From contig JACKEO010000025.1 of NCBI GenBank assembly GCA_020632955.1, positions 1 to 52,738 of the forward strand: DNA of 52,738 nucleotides, written 5' to 3'. A program made the translations under genes and the position numbers. The notes below the pieces were generated by a model. That model saw only the letters and a program-made list of their open reading frames with translations. It searched no databases and had not been told where the DNA came from. The DNA comes from Alphaproteobacteria bacterium. GTDB lineage: Bacteria; Myxococcota_A; UBA796; GCA-2862545. Shown here in pieces: positions 16,028 to 25,657 of the stretch (its first letter is position 1; each line of letters opens with the position of its first letter).

Positions 16028-19000
16028 CTACTTCGCGAAGATCGCGGCGTACTTCTTCCCCTTCGCGTAGTTCTGCACCACCTCCAGGTCCCAGCCGTTC
16101 GCCAGGTAGAAGTTCACCCAGGCCTGGTACTCGGGCTCGCTCATGCCCCAGTGGACCATGCGGGTGTCGCCGGTCTGCCGGTAGATCGCCGACAGGTAGG
16201 TGCCGCCCGCCATCTCCATGACGTTGACGTCCACCGGCAGCCAGCCGTCGTCGGCGAGGTCGTTGGTGAGGTCCTCGAAGGCCTGGCTGCCCAGCAGGCC
16301 GTGGTGGAGGAACTGGCCGTCGCCCGGGTCGAAGAGGGCGGCGATGCGGTCGGTGGACCCCTCGCGGTAGCCGAAGAACTCGACGAGGTCGTAGCCGTCG
16401 TCCACCAGGTCCTCGAAGGTGTCGACGTAGTCGGGGATCGTGAGCCGCCCGAAGCTCGACCAGTCGTCGATCGTGTCGGGGCGGAAGGTGCCGTTGTGGC
16501 GGGGCACGCCCGACCCGTCGAGGGTGACCGAGCGCTCGGTGAGCTTGAAGTCGGGGGCGCCCGTGAGGATCTGCCACTGATCCACGAAGTCGCCGTAGGG
16601 CATGTAGTCGTACAGGTACCAGCCGGGGGCGAAGCCCGTCTTGAACGTGCCCGCGGCCTGCACGGTGCCGCTGCTGGTGCGCTGCACGGTGAAGGTGGTG
16701 GGCGAGCGGCCCATCTGCCCGTAGTAGTAGAGGTAGAAGTTCACCACGCCCAGGTCCACCCCGTGGAAGTAGGGGTAGAACGGCGCGAACAGGCGGTCGT
16801 AGCGGGTGTTGTCCACGAGGTCGTAGCAGCCCGACTCCTGCTGGTCGTAGACGCCGTAGGGATCGACGTAGAGCCACTCTCCGCCCGTCCAGGTGGGGTG
16901 CTGCACGGCCATCATGAAGTGCAGGTGGTTGTTGCCGTTCACGGGGTCCGTGATGTTGCCGCTGGTGTCGAGACCGGCCCCCTGGCCTCCAGGGCCCGTG
17001 GCCCCCGACCAGCCGATCTGCTCGAGCACGCCCACCGGGTCGTCCACGTCCACCAGGATGGCGTGCTCGTCCTTGCCCCACCAGCGGTCGTCCGGCGCCA
17101 TGTCGGCGAAGAGCAGGTACTTGTCGCGCGAGTTCTTCGGGTCGCCCTTCGGCGTGGTGCGGGACTTCGCCATCGCGATGTCGTTCGCCTGGCCGTTGCG
17201 CAGGTGGAAGTAGAAGCTGCGGTAGCGGAAGTCGTTGATGCCGGGGTGCTCGATCACCACGACGTTGCCGTGCCAGGCGTCCCAGTACTTGGCGACCACG
17301 ACCCCCGGCGCCACGGACCGCACCCGCATCGACGGGTCGTCGCCCTCGTCGATGTCGGTGCCGAAGTCCAGCGAGCCGTGGGGGTCGCGGTCGACGTCGT
17401 TGTAGATCCAGCCGTGCCACAGCGAGACGTTGTCGTCGGTGAAGGGCAGGTAGATCGGGATCTGGGCGTAGACCTCGCGCAGCGCCTTGTCGGCGTCGGC
17501 CTCGCTCGCGTACAGGTCGAGCGGGTCGTAGTACTTCTGCGTGACCCCGCTGCCGTCCTCGCCCTCGGTGAGCGTGTAGGAGCAGCAGTCGATCATCAGG
17601 TCGGGCGGCACGCAGTCCTGGCGCCCCTCGGGGAACGGCCAGTTGCTGTTGTACCCGGTCTGCACGTAGCCGAGGGACAGCTCGCCTCCGAGGGCGCTGC
17701 TCCACGGCACGCGCCCGGTGCCGGGGACGCGGGCGAGCGACAGGCCCACCGGCGCCGGGCGGTCCTCGAGCAGGTCGTCGACCACGGGGTGACGGGTGCT
17801 TCCCGGCGCCAGGGCGAGGAGGTTCGCGTTCACGGCCACGGGCGGGTCCTGGCGGTCGCGGACCGCGCGCGCCGTGAAGATCTCGCTCGCGAGCTCGGCG
17901 CCCGCGGCGCGGCCGGGACCGGGCTCCGGCTCGGCGCAGGTGGAGCCGCCGTCGCCGAAGGGCACCCAGCGGTAGCTGCCGCTGCCGCCCACGGAGCCGG
18001 CCACCACCGTGCCCTCCACCACGCCGTGACGCACCTGCACGCGGGCCTCGGGCGCGAGCACGGCGCCGCGGAAGGTGAGCGACGTGAGCTCCACGGACCG
18101 CTGCGTGGGGAAGTTCCAGAGCAGCTCGCCGGTGGGCAGGCCGCCGAGGTCGAGGCCGAAGCGGCCGGCGTCCACGTCGCCGCCCACCACGTTGACGATC
18201 ACGCGGGCGGTGGGGGCCACGGCCAGGCGCACGCTGCGTGCGCGGTCCAGGTCGGAGGCCTGCAGCGTGAAGACCTCCATGTCGGGGTCGCTGCCCTCGA
18301 GCCACACGCCGCCCCACCAGCTCGTGCGGGTGGTGCCCGTGGCCGGCAGCCCGGCGTAGCTGGCCGACAGGGTGCGCAGGTGCGAGGCCGCGGCGTCGAA
18401 GTCCACGGGCGTGGCGAAGACCGGGGCGCCGCCGTCGGCGTAGCCCACGCCCCGCTCGGTGAGCGAGCCGCTGAAGGCGACGTTGCCGTGGACCGTGCCG
18501 TACGTGAGCGTGGCGTCGGAGGTCACCACGGCGTCGCCCCCGGGGTCTTCCGCCCCCACCGAGAAGGCGCGCAGGGTCACGGACCGCGCGGCGGCCACCT
18601 TGCCCCCGATCGACCGTGGACCGGCCACGTCGTCGAGCGAGAAGACGTTGTAGAGCCCGGCGATGCCCAGGCCGTCCTCGGTGGGCACGCGCTCGCAGGG
18701 CTCGCAGGTGACCGTGCAGGTGGGGTCGCCGTCGCAGGCCTCGGGTGGGTCCTGGATGATGCCGTCGCCGCAATAGGTGCAGTCGGGTCGGCACCAGAAC
18801 TCGCCGTCGCAGGTCTCGTCGGGCTGGTTCACGAGGCCGTCGCCGCACACGGGCTGGGGCACGTCGTCGGGGCAGTCGAGGAAGGGGGCATGACGGAAGG
18901 AGGCCGTGGCCTCGAGCTCGGCGGCGAAGAGGCCGCCCTCGAGGCTGCCGTGGCGCAGCGTGGCCGACGCCCCGGGGGCGAGCACGCTGCCGCGCCAGCC

Positions 19001-19675
19001 CACGCCCCGCAGTGACAGGCGCCTTGCCTCGGGCAGGTTGAAGAGCACCTCGGACGGCGTGGCGGTGCCCAGGTCGATGCCCGCGCCGCTCACCGCCAGC
19101 TCGGGTCCGCGCACGTTGATCACCGCGCGCGCGCCCGCGGGCACGTCGAGGCGCAGGTACCGGAGGCCCGCGAGCGCGGCGCCGTCCACCTCGAAGACGT
19201 TCAGGCCGGGGTCGACCCCCACGAGGAAGGCCACGCCCCAGGGCAGCACCGTGGTGACGCCGTGCGCGGGGGTGGCGGCCCAGGTGGCGGAGGCCGCGCC
19301 CACGGCGACGAAGGTGCTGGCCAGGTCGACCGGGGGCGGGCTGCCCAGGCTGCCCGCCACCTGCACGCTCGCCGGCACGCTGGCCGACGTGCGGTACCAG
19401 GCATCGCCGAGCACCTGGCCGTTCGCGAGCTCGAGGACGTCGCCCACGAGCACGGTGCCGCCGGGATCCTGGGCGCCCACCGAGAAGCCGTCGAGGTGGA
19501 CGGTGCCTCCCGACGCGAGCGGTCCTCCCACGCTCGGCGGACCCGTGACGTCCCCCCGGACGAAGACGTTGAACCGCTGCGCGTCGCCGAGTCCGCCCGC
19601 GCAGGAGGCGGCCTCCGCGGCCACAGGAAGGACGGCGACGCCAAGGGCGACGAGCGCCCCGACCACGTGATGCAT
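16028..19675 (-). CDS. Secreted surface protein: two choice-of-anchor A domains, Cys repeats, M23 peptidase, BTRD1
   Basis: This 1215-residue protein has a signal peptide (residues 1-20). A first choice-of-anchor A domain (about 25-260) is followed by two CGDG-type Myxococcus cysteine repeats (about 278-330) and a second anchor-A domain (about 345-570). An M23-like metallopeptidase domain has HGSLDFGTD near 766 and the second ligand motif HLHF near 917. The C-terminal 100 residues (about 1115-1215) match bacterial tandem repeat domain 1, ending in KKYAAIFAK. M23 enzymes cut peptidoglycan cross-links or glycyl proteins. ATG 19675 has GGGGAA upstream and a TGGTACACT element 51 nt before it. The combination is unusual. 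Confidence 0.85.
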   Translation of the reverse strand: MHHVVGALVALGVAVLPVAAEAASCAGGLGDAQRFNVFVRGDVTGPPSVGGPLASGGTVHLDGFSVGAQDPGGTVLVGDVLELANGQVLGDAWYRTSASVPASVQVAGSLGSPPPVDLASTFVAVGAASATWAATPAHGVTTVLPWGVAFLVGVDPGLNVFEVDGAALAGLRYLRLDVPAGARAVINVRGPELAVSGAGIDLGTATPSEVLFNLPEARRLSLRGVGWRGSVLAPGASATLRHGSLEGGLFAAELEATASFRHAPFLDCPDDVPQPVCGDGLVNQPDETCDGEFWCRPDCTYCGDGIIQDPPEACDGDPTCTVTCEPCERVPTEDGLGIAGLYNVFSLDDVAGPRSIGGKVAAARSVTLRAFSVGAEDPGGDAVVTSDATLTYGTVHGNVAFSGSLTERGVGYADGGAPVFATPVDFDAAASHLRTLSASYAGLPATGTTRTSWWGGVWLEGSDPDMEVFTLQASDLDRARSVRLAVAPTARVIVNVVGGDVDAGRFGLDLGGLPTGELLWNFPTQRSVELTSLTFRGAVLAPEARVQVRHGVVEGTVVAGSVGGSGSYRWVPFGDGGSTCAEPEPGPGRAAGAELASEIFTARAVRDRQDPPVAVNANLLALAPGSTRHPVVDDLLEDRPAPVGLSLARVPGTGRVPWSSALGGELSLGYVQTGYNSNWPFPEGRQDCVPPDLMIDCCSYTLTEGEDGSGVTQKYYDPLDLYASEADADKALREVYAQIPIYLPFTDDNVSLWHGWIYNDVDRDPHGSLDFGTDIDEGDDPSMRVRSVAPGVVVAKYWDAWHGNVVVIEHPGINDFRYRSFYFHLRNGQANDIAMAKSRTTPKGDPKNSRDKYLLFADMAPDDRWWGKDEHAILVDVDDPVGVLEQIGWSGATGPGGQGAGLDTSGNITDPVNGNNHLHFMMAVQHPTWTGGEWLYVDPYGVYDQQESGCYDLVDNTRYDRLFAPFYPYFHGVDLGVVNFYLYYYGQMGRSPTTFTVQRTSSGTVQAAGTFKTGFAPGWYLYDYMPYGDFVDQWQILTGAPDFKLTERSVTLDGSGVPRHNGTFRPDTIDDWSSFGRLTIPDYVDTFEDLVDDGYDLVEFFGYREGSTDRIAALFDPGDGQFLHHGLLGSQAFEDLTNDLADDGWLPVDVNVMEMAGGTYLSAIYRQTGDTRMVHWGMSEPEYQAWVNFYLANGWDLEVVQNYAKGKKYAAIFAK

Positions 19676-19725
19676 GGTGTTCCCCAGGTCCGGAGCGCGC
19701 CCCCGTGCGCGCCCTCCCCGGCCGG

Positions 19726-19734
19726 AGTGTACCA
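19726..19734 (-). promoter_or_regulatory. Extended -10 candidate (TGGTACACT)
   Basis: On the minus strand TG-G-TACACT precedes the large surface-protein gene by 51 nt. The same GGTACACTCC string precedes the gene starting at 41397. Confidence 0.4.
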
Positions 19735-19754
19735 GACGGGTACCGGATGGGGGG

Positions 19755-20438
19755 TCAGCGGGCCGCGTCGACCCGCACGGTGGTGTCGTCCACGAGGTGC
19801 ACGAGGACCTGCCAGAGCCCCTCGAGGTCGCGTGCGGTGGCGAGGTCCACGCCGTCGAGGATCGTGGCGAGGCGGCGGGTGACCGTGACCGCGACGCGGT
19901 CGGTGCCCAGGGCGCCGAGGTCGATCGGGGTGCTGCGGCCCTGGGGCCACGCGCTCGTCCAGGCCAGGGTGCCGGCCCGGTCGCCCTTGCGCCAGCTGCC
20001 CTCCACCACCAGGGAGTGGCCGGCGTGCGGCGACCCGGGGGGCGCGTCGGCGACGACCCAGTGGGCGCCACAGTAGGCCTCGCCGCCCGGGTGGGTGGTG
20101 CCGAGCGTGACCGGCGACGGGTCCAGGGCGTCGACCGCGCGCGTGGCCACGAGCGAGGAGGGGTCGTCGGAGGCCGGGTGGGCGGCCCAGGCGGTGGCCA
20201 CGGGCCATCCCAGCAGCGCGGTGCTGCGGTCGACGCACGGCACCAGCGAGACCGTGTGCTCCACCACGAGGAGCCGCGTGAGCCGCACCTCGTAGCCGAG
20301 GTCGGTGTGGAGCACGCGCGCGCCCTCCTCCAGCGTGGTGCCCGCCGGGTCCCAGACCACGGTGTACTGCACCTCGCGGACGCCGGACGGCGGCGTGCCG
20401 CAGGCGCCCAGCAGGAGGAGGGGCAGCAGGGCCTTCAC
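19755..20438 (-). CDS. Small lipoprotein, possibly a metal-site family
   Basis: The 227-residue product has a good lipobox (LLLLGAC) and a mature domain with paired Cys (LVPCVDRS and AYCGAHW) and several His. The overall pattern (a beta-rich stretch with DLGYEVRLTRLLVVEHTVSLVPC, then a YC-x-AH segment) vaguely recalls MbnP-like periplasmic copper proteins; I hold this weakly. GTG 20438 overlaps the stop of the YHYH gene in a GTGA junction, so it is coupled to that gene. The following surface-protein gene has its own promoter-like element. Confidence 0.7.
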   Translation of the reverse strand: MKALLPLLLLGACGTPPSGVREVQYTVVWDPAGTTLEEGARVLHTDLGYEVRLTRLLVVEHTVSLVPCVDRSTALLGWPVATAWAAHPASDDPSSLVATRAVDALDPSPVTLGTTHPGGEAYCGAHWVVADAPPGSPHAGHSLVVEGSWRKGDRAGTLAWTSAWPQGRSTPIDLGALGTDRVAVTVTRRLATILDGVDLATARDLEGLWQVLVHLVDDTTVRVDAAR

Positions 20439-21428
20439 GGGGCGCCGCCGGGCGGAGGAGGCCTGCCGCCCGGCCCGCCGCCACCCGGTCCTCCACCGCC
20501 GCCGCCCCCGTCGTCGCCGGCGTTCTCGGCCGGGGTGCCCGCGTAGCAGCCGAGGATGTACGGGAAGGTGGCGGTGGCGTGGTAGCGGTAGGTGCCGTCG
20601 GGCCCCACGCGGCCGTTGCAGCGGTCGAGCACCGTGGGGTCGCTGCTCGCCTCGTAGGTGTGGGCGTCCCACGCGTAGGTGGTGGGGTCGCCGGTCTGCT
20701 TCCAGCCGCTCCGGAAGGTCACCACCTGGGAGCATCTGACGTCGAGGCAGCTCTGCGGACCGTGGATCGGGGAAGCTGGTCCAGCCCAGCGCCGAGGATG
20801 GGGCTGGGGCTCGGTGGTGGCGGGCTCGGCAGGGTTCACGGCGATGTGGCCACGCGGCCTGGGTGAGGCAAAGGCGCCAGCGCGTGGTAGTGGTATGGCC
20901 GTGACCCAGGCAGGGGGTCCATGATGCCGTTGTAGACGGGTCGCCGTAGGACGGGGGAAGGCGCCTGCCGGGCCCGGAACCAGGGCTGCCTGTTCACCGC
21001 GAAGCCGGCGAGGCCCAGCAGCGGGATGTCGGTGGCGGCGAGCGGCGGGCTTCGTGATCTCCTATGGAAGTCCTGCTGCGAGCGCAACTGGCGTCATCTC
21101 GAGCGAAGCGTGTACGGATCATCCTGCTGATCGACGACGAAGCTGTCGCCGTCGCACCAGCCCGCCAGCTCGGGCTTCGCGTAGCTGGCCCCGCGCGCCG
21201 GGCGCGTCCGACAGGTCGAGCAGCGTCTGCGCTCTGCGTGCACTGCGTGTCGGTCTTGCCGGCGGCTGGCTTCGTGCCGGTGTCGGCTGTCTCTGCCGTG
21301 TCGGCACCCACCGACGAGGTGTCCCGCGATGTGTCGCCCTGTCCAGCGTCGCTGCCCTCACAGGCGACGAGCAGCAGCACCAGCGATCGCGGCCGGCGTT
21401 CTCTCTCCAGGCAGCGGGCCACCCTCAC
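20435..21428 (-). pseudogene. YHYH-domain lipoprotein, frameshifted
   Basis: Pieces of one protein appear in successive frames: a lipoprotein signal (LVLLLVACEGSDAGQGD) with a Thr/Asp linker, then YAKPELAGWCDGDSF, DIPLLGLAGFAV, VYNGIMDP, and the name-giving YHYHALAP. An intact last frame follows from about 20750 down (LDRCNGRVGPDGTYRYH, then FPYILGCYAGTP). This order is that of YHYH proteins, probably metal-binding and exported. The tail is Gly/Pro-rich. At least four single-base indels separate the frames. The start is uncertain; GTG 21428 gives a plausible signal peptide. Inferred to be a real gene damaged by sequence error or recent mutation. Confidence 0.65.
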
Positions 21429-21765
21429 CTGGCCCTGCCCCCACGAACATCGCACACCCTGACCGCGCCCGCCCTGTGCCCGCATCTCTCACCCTCCGTG
21501 CCTCCGCTCCCAGAAGGTGATCCGGCGGACGGTGAGGGCTCGACCGGGGCGGTATCGGCCTGCGGCGCGCCTGGCCCACCACGACCCGGACGCACCCCAC
21601 TGCCGTCCCGCGCCGCGCGCAGGAGGAGGGGAAATCCATTACCGCAGGTGCAAATGGGGGGCCTCGGCATCCCGAGATCGGCGGCAAAACTGCGGCCCCG
21701 GGGCGTCCTGGGCGCAGTGCCACGGCCATGGCGCTCGGCGACGCGCCGCCCCGGTCGACCTCTCA
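21429..21765. other. Gap without a recognisable gene in the indel-rich stretch
   Basis: This 337-base gap separates the cupredoxin and YHYH remnants on the minus strand. No frame gives a fragment I recognise. A slightly AT-richer patch near 21640-21665 could hold a promoter. Any gene here would be hidden by the surrounding frameshifts. Confidence 0.4.
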
Positions 21766-22146
21766 CCCCCGCTGACGACCACCGCCCTTCATACATGGAC
21801 ATGCTGCACGTGAACGCCAGCCTGCCTCGGCAGGCGCCGTGACGTCGACCGCCACCTCCTCGCCCACCGGCAGCGCGTGCTTGACGCCCGTGTCGGGGAA
21901 GACGACCTCGCCGCCGCAGTTGTTCGCCGAGGTTTAACACGGAGGCGTAGGGGCTCGCCGGGCAAAATTCTGATGGCGGCCGGCGTGCAGCCGTGCCGTC
22001 CACGAGCACGTCGATGCGGCGGGCGTCGCCCTTTTCGCGGCCTGGGCGGCGCTTCCTGACGGCGGGCGGGCGTCGGCGTGGGGCGTCGGCGCGTCGCCGC
22101 CGCAGCCGATCAGGGGACAGGAGCACCGTGAGGGTGCAGGGGATAT
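21766..22146 (-). pseudogene. Cupredoxin-domain lipoprotein, frameshifted
   Basis: Fragments in different frames assemble into a lipoprotein: lipobox-like LIGCGGDAPTP, then IDVLVDG, then NNCGGEVVFPDTGVKHALP, GEEVAVDVTAPAEAG and FTCSMSMYEGR. The Cys, His and Met residues match the copper-site layout of EfeO/Cupredoxin_1 domains, where an NCGGEVVFP motif pairs with FTCGMGMY. The probable start lies after a GGAGG near 22156, where the sequence reads ATA instead of ATG, so a base error is likely. About 125 residues if repaired. It sits between an unassigned lipoprotein and a YHYH lipoprotein, suggesting shared metal handling in the envelope. Confidence 0.6.
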
Positions 22147-22192
22147 GACGACCTCCGCGACACACCCGCAGGCCGGCTGTGCGCGACGAGGT

Positions 22193-22831
22193 TCAATGCG
22201 CGGGGCTGCGTGCGGCCTGAGGCCCGGCTGCGCGGCTGCCCCAGTTTACCTGGCCTGCGGGCACCACGAGCTGGACCGCGGCAGGCGTGCGCGGGCAGTC
22301 CATACGGGCGGGGCGCGGTCGCAGCTCCAGCGAAGGCAGGCTGACAACGTGAGCGGACGTCGGCGGAAGCCTACGGCCTCCCACGACGCCGAGCGTGGCC
22401 GTGGGGCTCGCCGGGGAGCAGGCCGTAGAGCAGGAAGGACTGCCTGTCGCGACCGCCGGTCGGACGCGGAGAGCGCCACGCCGGGGTAAAACTGGTGGGG
22501 GTCGGTGCCGTAAGCCTGAAGACCACCGACACCAGCCCCAGGGCGCTGGCCTGCAGGCGCCGTCGCCCAAGTGCAGGGAAGTCAGACGGCCAGGTTGGCT
22601 CTGGCGCCATCGCGGCCACATCGAGGACCGGGTCGCGCAGGTGGAGCCGCCAGCCGGCCGCGGGGAGGTGGCCGTACGCGGCGGTGCCCGCGGTGCCCAC
22701 GCCGCGCCCGAGAGGCGTCGAAGGTGTCGACAGCACGGGGATCCTCGTCGGCCCGCGTCGAGATCCGGATGTGGGCGCACGGGCTCGACAGCACAGGCCG
22801 CGAGCACGCCTGGCGCGGCGAACCGTCGCAT
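22193..22831 (-). pseudogene. Unassigned lipoprotein-like gene, probably frameshifted
   Basis: ATG 22831 has GAGGAG upstream and a GGTTAGAC element 20 nt away. The N-terminus (MRRFAAPGVLAACAVE) looks like a lipoprotein signal. The open frame continues to 22193 but becomes Arg/Pro-rich low-complexity. Better-looking pieces lie in other frames (AAGWRLHLRDPVLDVAAM, ASALGLVSVVFRLTAPTPT, SFLLYGLLPGEPHGHA), so indels are likely here too. I do not recognise the family. The real 3' end may be 22193 or near 22246. Confidence 0.4.
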
Positions 22832-22851
22832 GGCGTCTCCTCAACCTCCCT

Positions 22852-22859
22852 GTCTAACC
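22852..22859 (-). promoter_or_regulatory. GGTTAGAC promoter-like element
   Basis: Minus-strand GGTTAGAC, identical to the copy at 6473-6480, 20 nt before the ATG at 22831. Confidence 0.3.
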
Positions 22860-22876
22860 GCGATCCTGCCGGACTG

Positions 22877-24131
22877 TCACCCGAACGGGCGATCCGCGAG
22901 CACCGGCCCGGCCGCCAGACGGCCTGACTGCAGCGCGCCCCTGGAGCGAGGCGTGGGCCGTGGCGTCGCCCGCCGCGTACAGGCTGTCGGGGTCGCCGCG
23001 GCACCCGGGGACCTGCGGCCTGATGTCGGCAAAGGCCTCGGCGATCCGGTCCACCTGGGCAGTTGCCAGTTAGTGGTGCACCTGCGCGCCGAACTACCCG
23101 GCGAGCTGGGCGCGCGCACTGCATGGTCGAGGGCGTCGTCGTCGCGAGGTAACTGGCGGATGCTCGTGGCACCCACGAGGTGGGCGCCCGGCGGGGCGTA
23201 CGTGGGGGCTTACGCCGCTTTACCACGGCGAGGTGGAAGTTCATCAATCCGCTGCGGTCGCCGTCCAGCACGAGCAGCGGGCCGTCGACCGGCGAGCGGG
23301 TGGCGGCGTACTACACCGTGGTGCATGACCGCGGTGCACCGCGGGGCTGAGGTGAGGCGGGCGGCGGCGGGCTCTGGTCGACCGCGAGCACCACGGCGGG
23401 CGCGTGAACACTGTGCCGTCTCGGGCGAGGCGGACCTGGTCGGCGGCCACCTTCGTCACGGCAGCGCCCATGCGGAGGGTGCCTGGGGGGCGGGCCTGCG
23501 GCGAGCTGGTGGGCACTGCACCGATGCTGCGGGCGGGCAGGGCGGCGGGGGCTGCGCGAGAACCAGCGCAGCGACAGGGCCAGCAGGCGTGAGGACGGGC
23601 CAGGTCGGGTCAGGAAGAAGGCGCCGTTGAGGAAGGGGCGCGCCAGAAGGCGTCGACGAAGGCGTGGCTGAAGCCGAAGCGTCGCAGCGCGCCGGTGGAC
23701 GTGGTGGCGGGGGCCCGGCGGGCGTCTCGGAGCCGGCGCGGGCCCAGGCGCGGGCGGCCAGCACGCCGGAGCTTGTCGCCCAGGGCGGTTTTACGGGCCC
23801 ACCAGCGTGCGGAGTCCGCCCACCGGATCGCGCAGCGGTCGGCCACGCGCGATGGAAGCGGCCGTCGCGTCGCACCAGGGCGCTGGGCCTGAAGGGGCGC
23901 AGGTCGAGGGCGCTGAGGTCGAGGGTGGCGCGCACGTCGGGCGCGGCGGGCAGCAGTACATGGAAGCCGCGGTCGAGGCGGAAGCCGTCCACTCACGTCG
24001 GTGCGCACGCGTCCGCCGGGGCGTCGGCGGCGTGCCGAGCACCAGGCAGCTGCGTCCGCTGGCGGCCACCAGGCGACGGGCCGCGGCGAGGCCTGCGGCA
24101 CCTGCGCTGACCACGAGCGAATATCGGGCAT
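22877..24131 (-). pseudogene. FAD-dependent oxidoreductase (amine oxidase/phytoene desaturase type), frameshifted
   Basis: Successive frames give an ordered oxidoreductase: the dinucleotide-binding start YSLVVSAGAAGLAAARRLV, then GFRLDRGFHVLL, ATLDLSALDLRPFRPSALV and VRRDGRFHR. These are followed by RRFGFSHAFVDAFWR, TLRMGAAVTKVAADQV, TSIRQLPRDDDALDHAVRA, and a C-terminal FAD box LYAAGDATAHASLQG with GALQSGRLAA. The span of 1255 bp fits the usual 415-430 residues. At least eight frame changes are needed, each a single base. The start ATG 24131 has GGAGGG close upstream. The substrate is unknown. It is divergent from tldD across 94 bp. Confidence 0.65.
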
Positions 24132-24225
24132 CGCCCTCCGACCGCGTGCGTCGCAGCCTGGGGCCGTTCCGGGGTCGATGGTGTCGCGCCGGCGACGCGA
24201 TAGCTGCAGGCGGAGGTCCGGAGTG

Positions 24226-25657
24226 ATGGGTCCTGGAGGTCCCGGCAGCGCGGTTCCGGAGGCGCTGCCTATGGGGTGCGACTTCGCCTTCGCCGCGCTT
24301 CGTCGACGAGCGGAGCGGAGCTGCTGGAGCGTGCGCGACGACGTGGTGACTGCTGGCGCGCGCGCGCGCGACGTCGGCGCGATGATCACCGTCCACCGCG
24401 GGCGGGTTAATACACTGCCACTTCCGACCTGTCGGCTGCGGGCCTGCGGGAGGCGGCGGCGCGGGCGGCGCACTGGGGCCGACCAGGTGGCGGGCCTGAT
24501 GGTCTTCGACCCGCGCACGGTGGCTGGCGTTGCCGCTGCGGGGCACGGCCGGATCGCGCACCGAGCGTCCCCGGGAGGCGGTGCCGGTGGCCGATCTGCC
24601 CGCGCCTGGTCGGCGTGCGCGGCCCCTCCGCGTGGACGACCGTGCGGTGGTGCGCCTGCCCCGGTGCTGTCGGTGCTCTCCGACGCGGTTCACCACCTCC
24701 GACGGGGCGCGAGGTGGTGCAGCAGACGCGTGGTGTCGCCCGGAGCTCGAGGCCTACGCCCACGCCGACGGGCGCACCCAGCCGCACCCCTCGGCGGCCT
24801 GCGCGGCGCCAGCGCCCAGGGCGGGGCCGAGGTGCTCGACCGCTTCGCCTTCGACGCCGAGGCCGACCGGGTGGGTCGCCAGGCCGTGGAGCTGGCGGAG
24901 GCGCTGCCCTGCCCGGCGGGACGCATGCACGTGCTGGGTTGGCGTGCCCACCAGATGATGCTCCAGATCCACGAGTCCATCGGGCACCCTGAGCCTGAAC
25001 GGCATCCTCGGCGACGAGCGCAACTACGCGGCACCAGCTTCGTCACGCCTGGAGATGTTCGGCAGCTACCGCTACGGCAGCGAGGCTGCCTGACGTCACC
25101 TTCGATCCGCGGTTTCGAGCAGTAGCTCGCCCTACGCCTACGACGACGAGGGGCCGGCGGCGGAGCGGTGAAGGTGATCGACCAGGCGTGCTGCGCGGCC
25201 TGGTGGCGTGATCTCGCAGGGCGCGATTTGGGATCGTTTCCGGGTGCAGTGGCAGCGCGGCCAGCTGGAACCGTCTCGCCCATCGACCGCATGGCCAACC
25301 TGAACGTGGAGCCCGCAGCAGCTTCGCTGACGCCTCGTGGGCTCGGTGGAGCGCGCGGCGTGGATGGAGACCAACAGCTCTGGCTGGTCCATCGACGACA
25401 GCCGCAACAAGTTCCAGTTCGGCGGAGTACGCGCGGGAGATCGTGACGCGGGCGGCTGGGCTGCGGTGCGCGACGCGAGCTACCGCGGCGGAGCGTTACC
25501 TCTGGCGCAGCTCTGCGGCGTGGGCGACGCCTCCACCCTGCAGGTGCTGGGTACGCCCTACTGCGGCAAGGGCGAGCCCAACCAGCTCATCCGGGTGGGC
25601 CACGCCTCGCCGGCCTGCCTGTTCGCCGACGTCGACGTGATCGGGGGTGCGGCATGA
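24226..25657 (+). pseudogene. tldD: TldD-type metalloprotease subunit, frameshifted
   Basis: TldD with TldE/PmbA forms a Zn protease that processes small proteins and peptides. Ordered pieces are GCDFAFAALRRRAER, RDVGAMITVHRG, the strand near 24712-24790 (LEAYAHADGRT), EVLDRFAFDAEADRVGRQ, the zinc motif HESIGHP (HExxxH), NYA then TSFVT, PIDRMANLNVEP, WSIDDSRNKFQFG, and the intact end LGTPYCGKGEPNQLIRVGHAS. Single-base losses or gains explain each break; for example, one missing C after HESIGHP would restore LSLNGILGDERNYA. The 1432-bp span fits about 475 residues. The stop overlaps the pmbA start as ATGA. Confidence 0.75.

Noticed and set aside
16010..19015. Plus-strand open frame of about 1000 codons
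   Set aside because: It is antisense to the M23/anchor-A protein and has shadow composition.
20750..25510. The frameshifted stretch as a mobile-element scar or integrated island
   Set aside because: There is no transposase, integrase, terminal repeat or duplicated target, and base composition matches the flanks.
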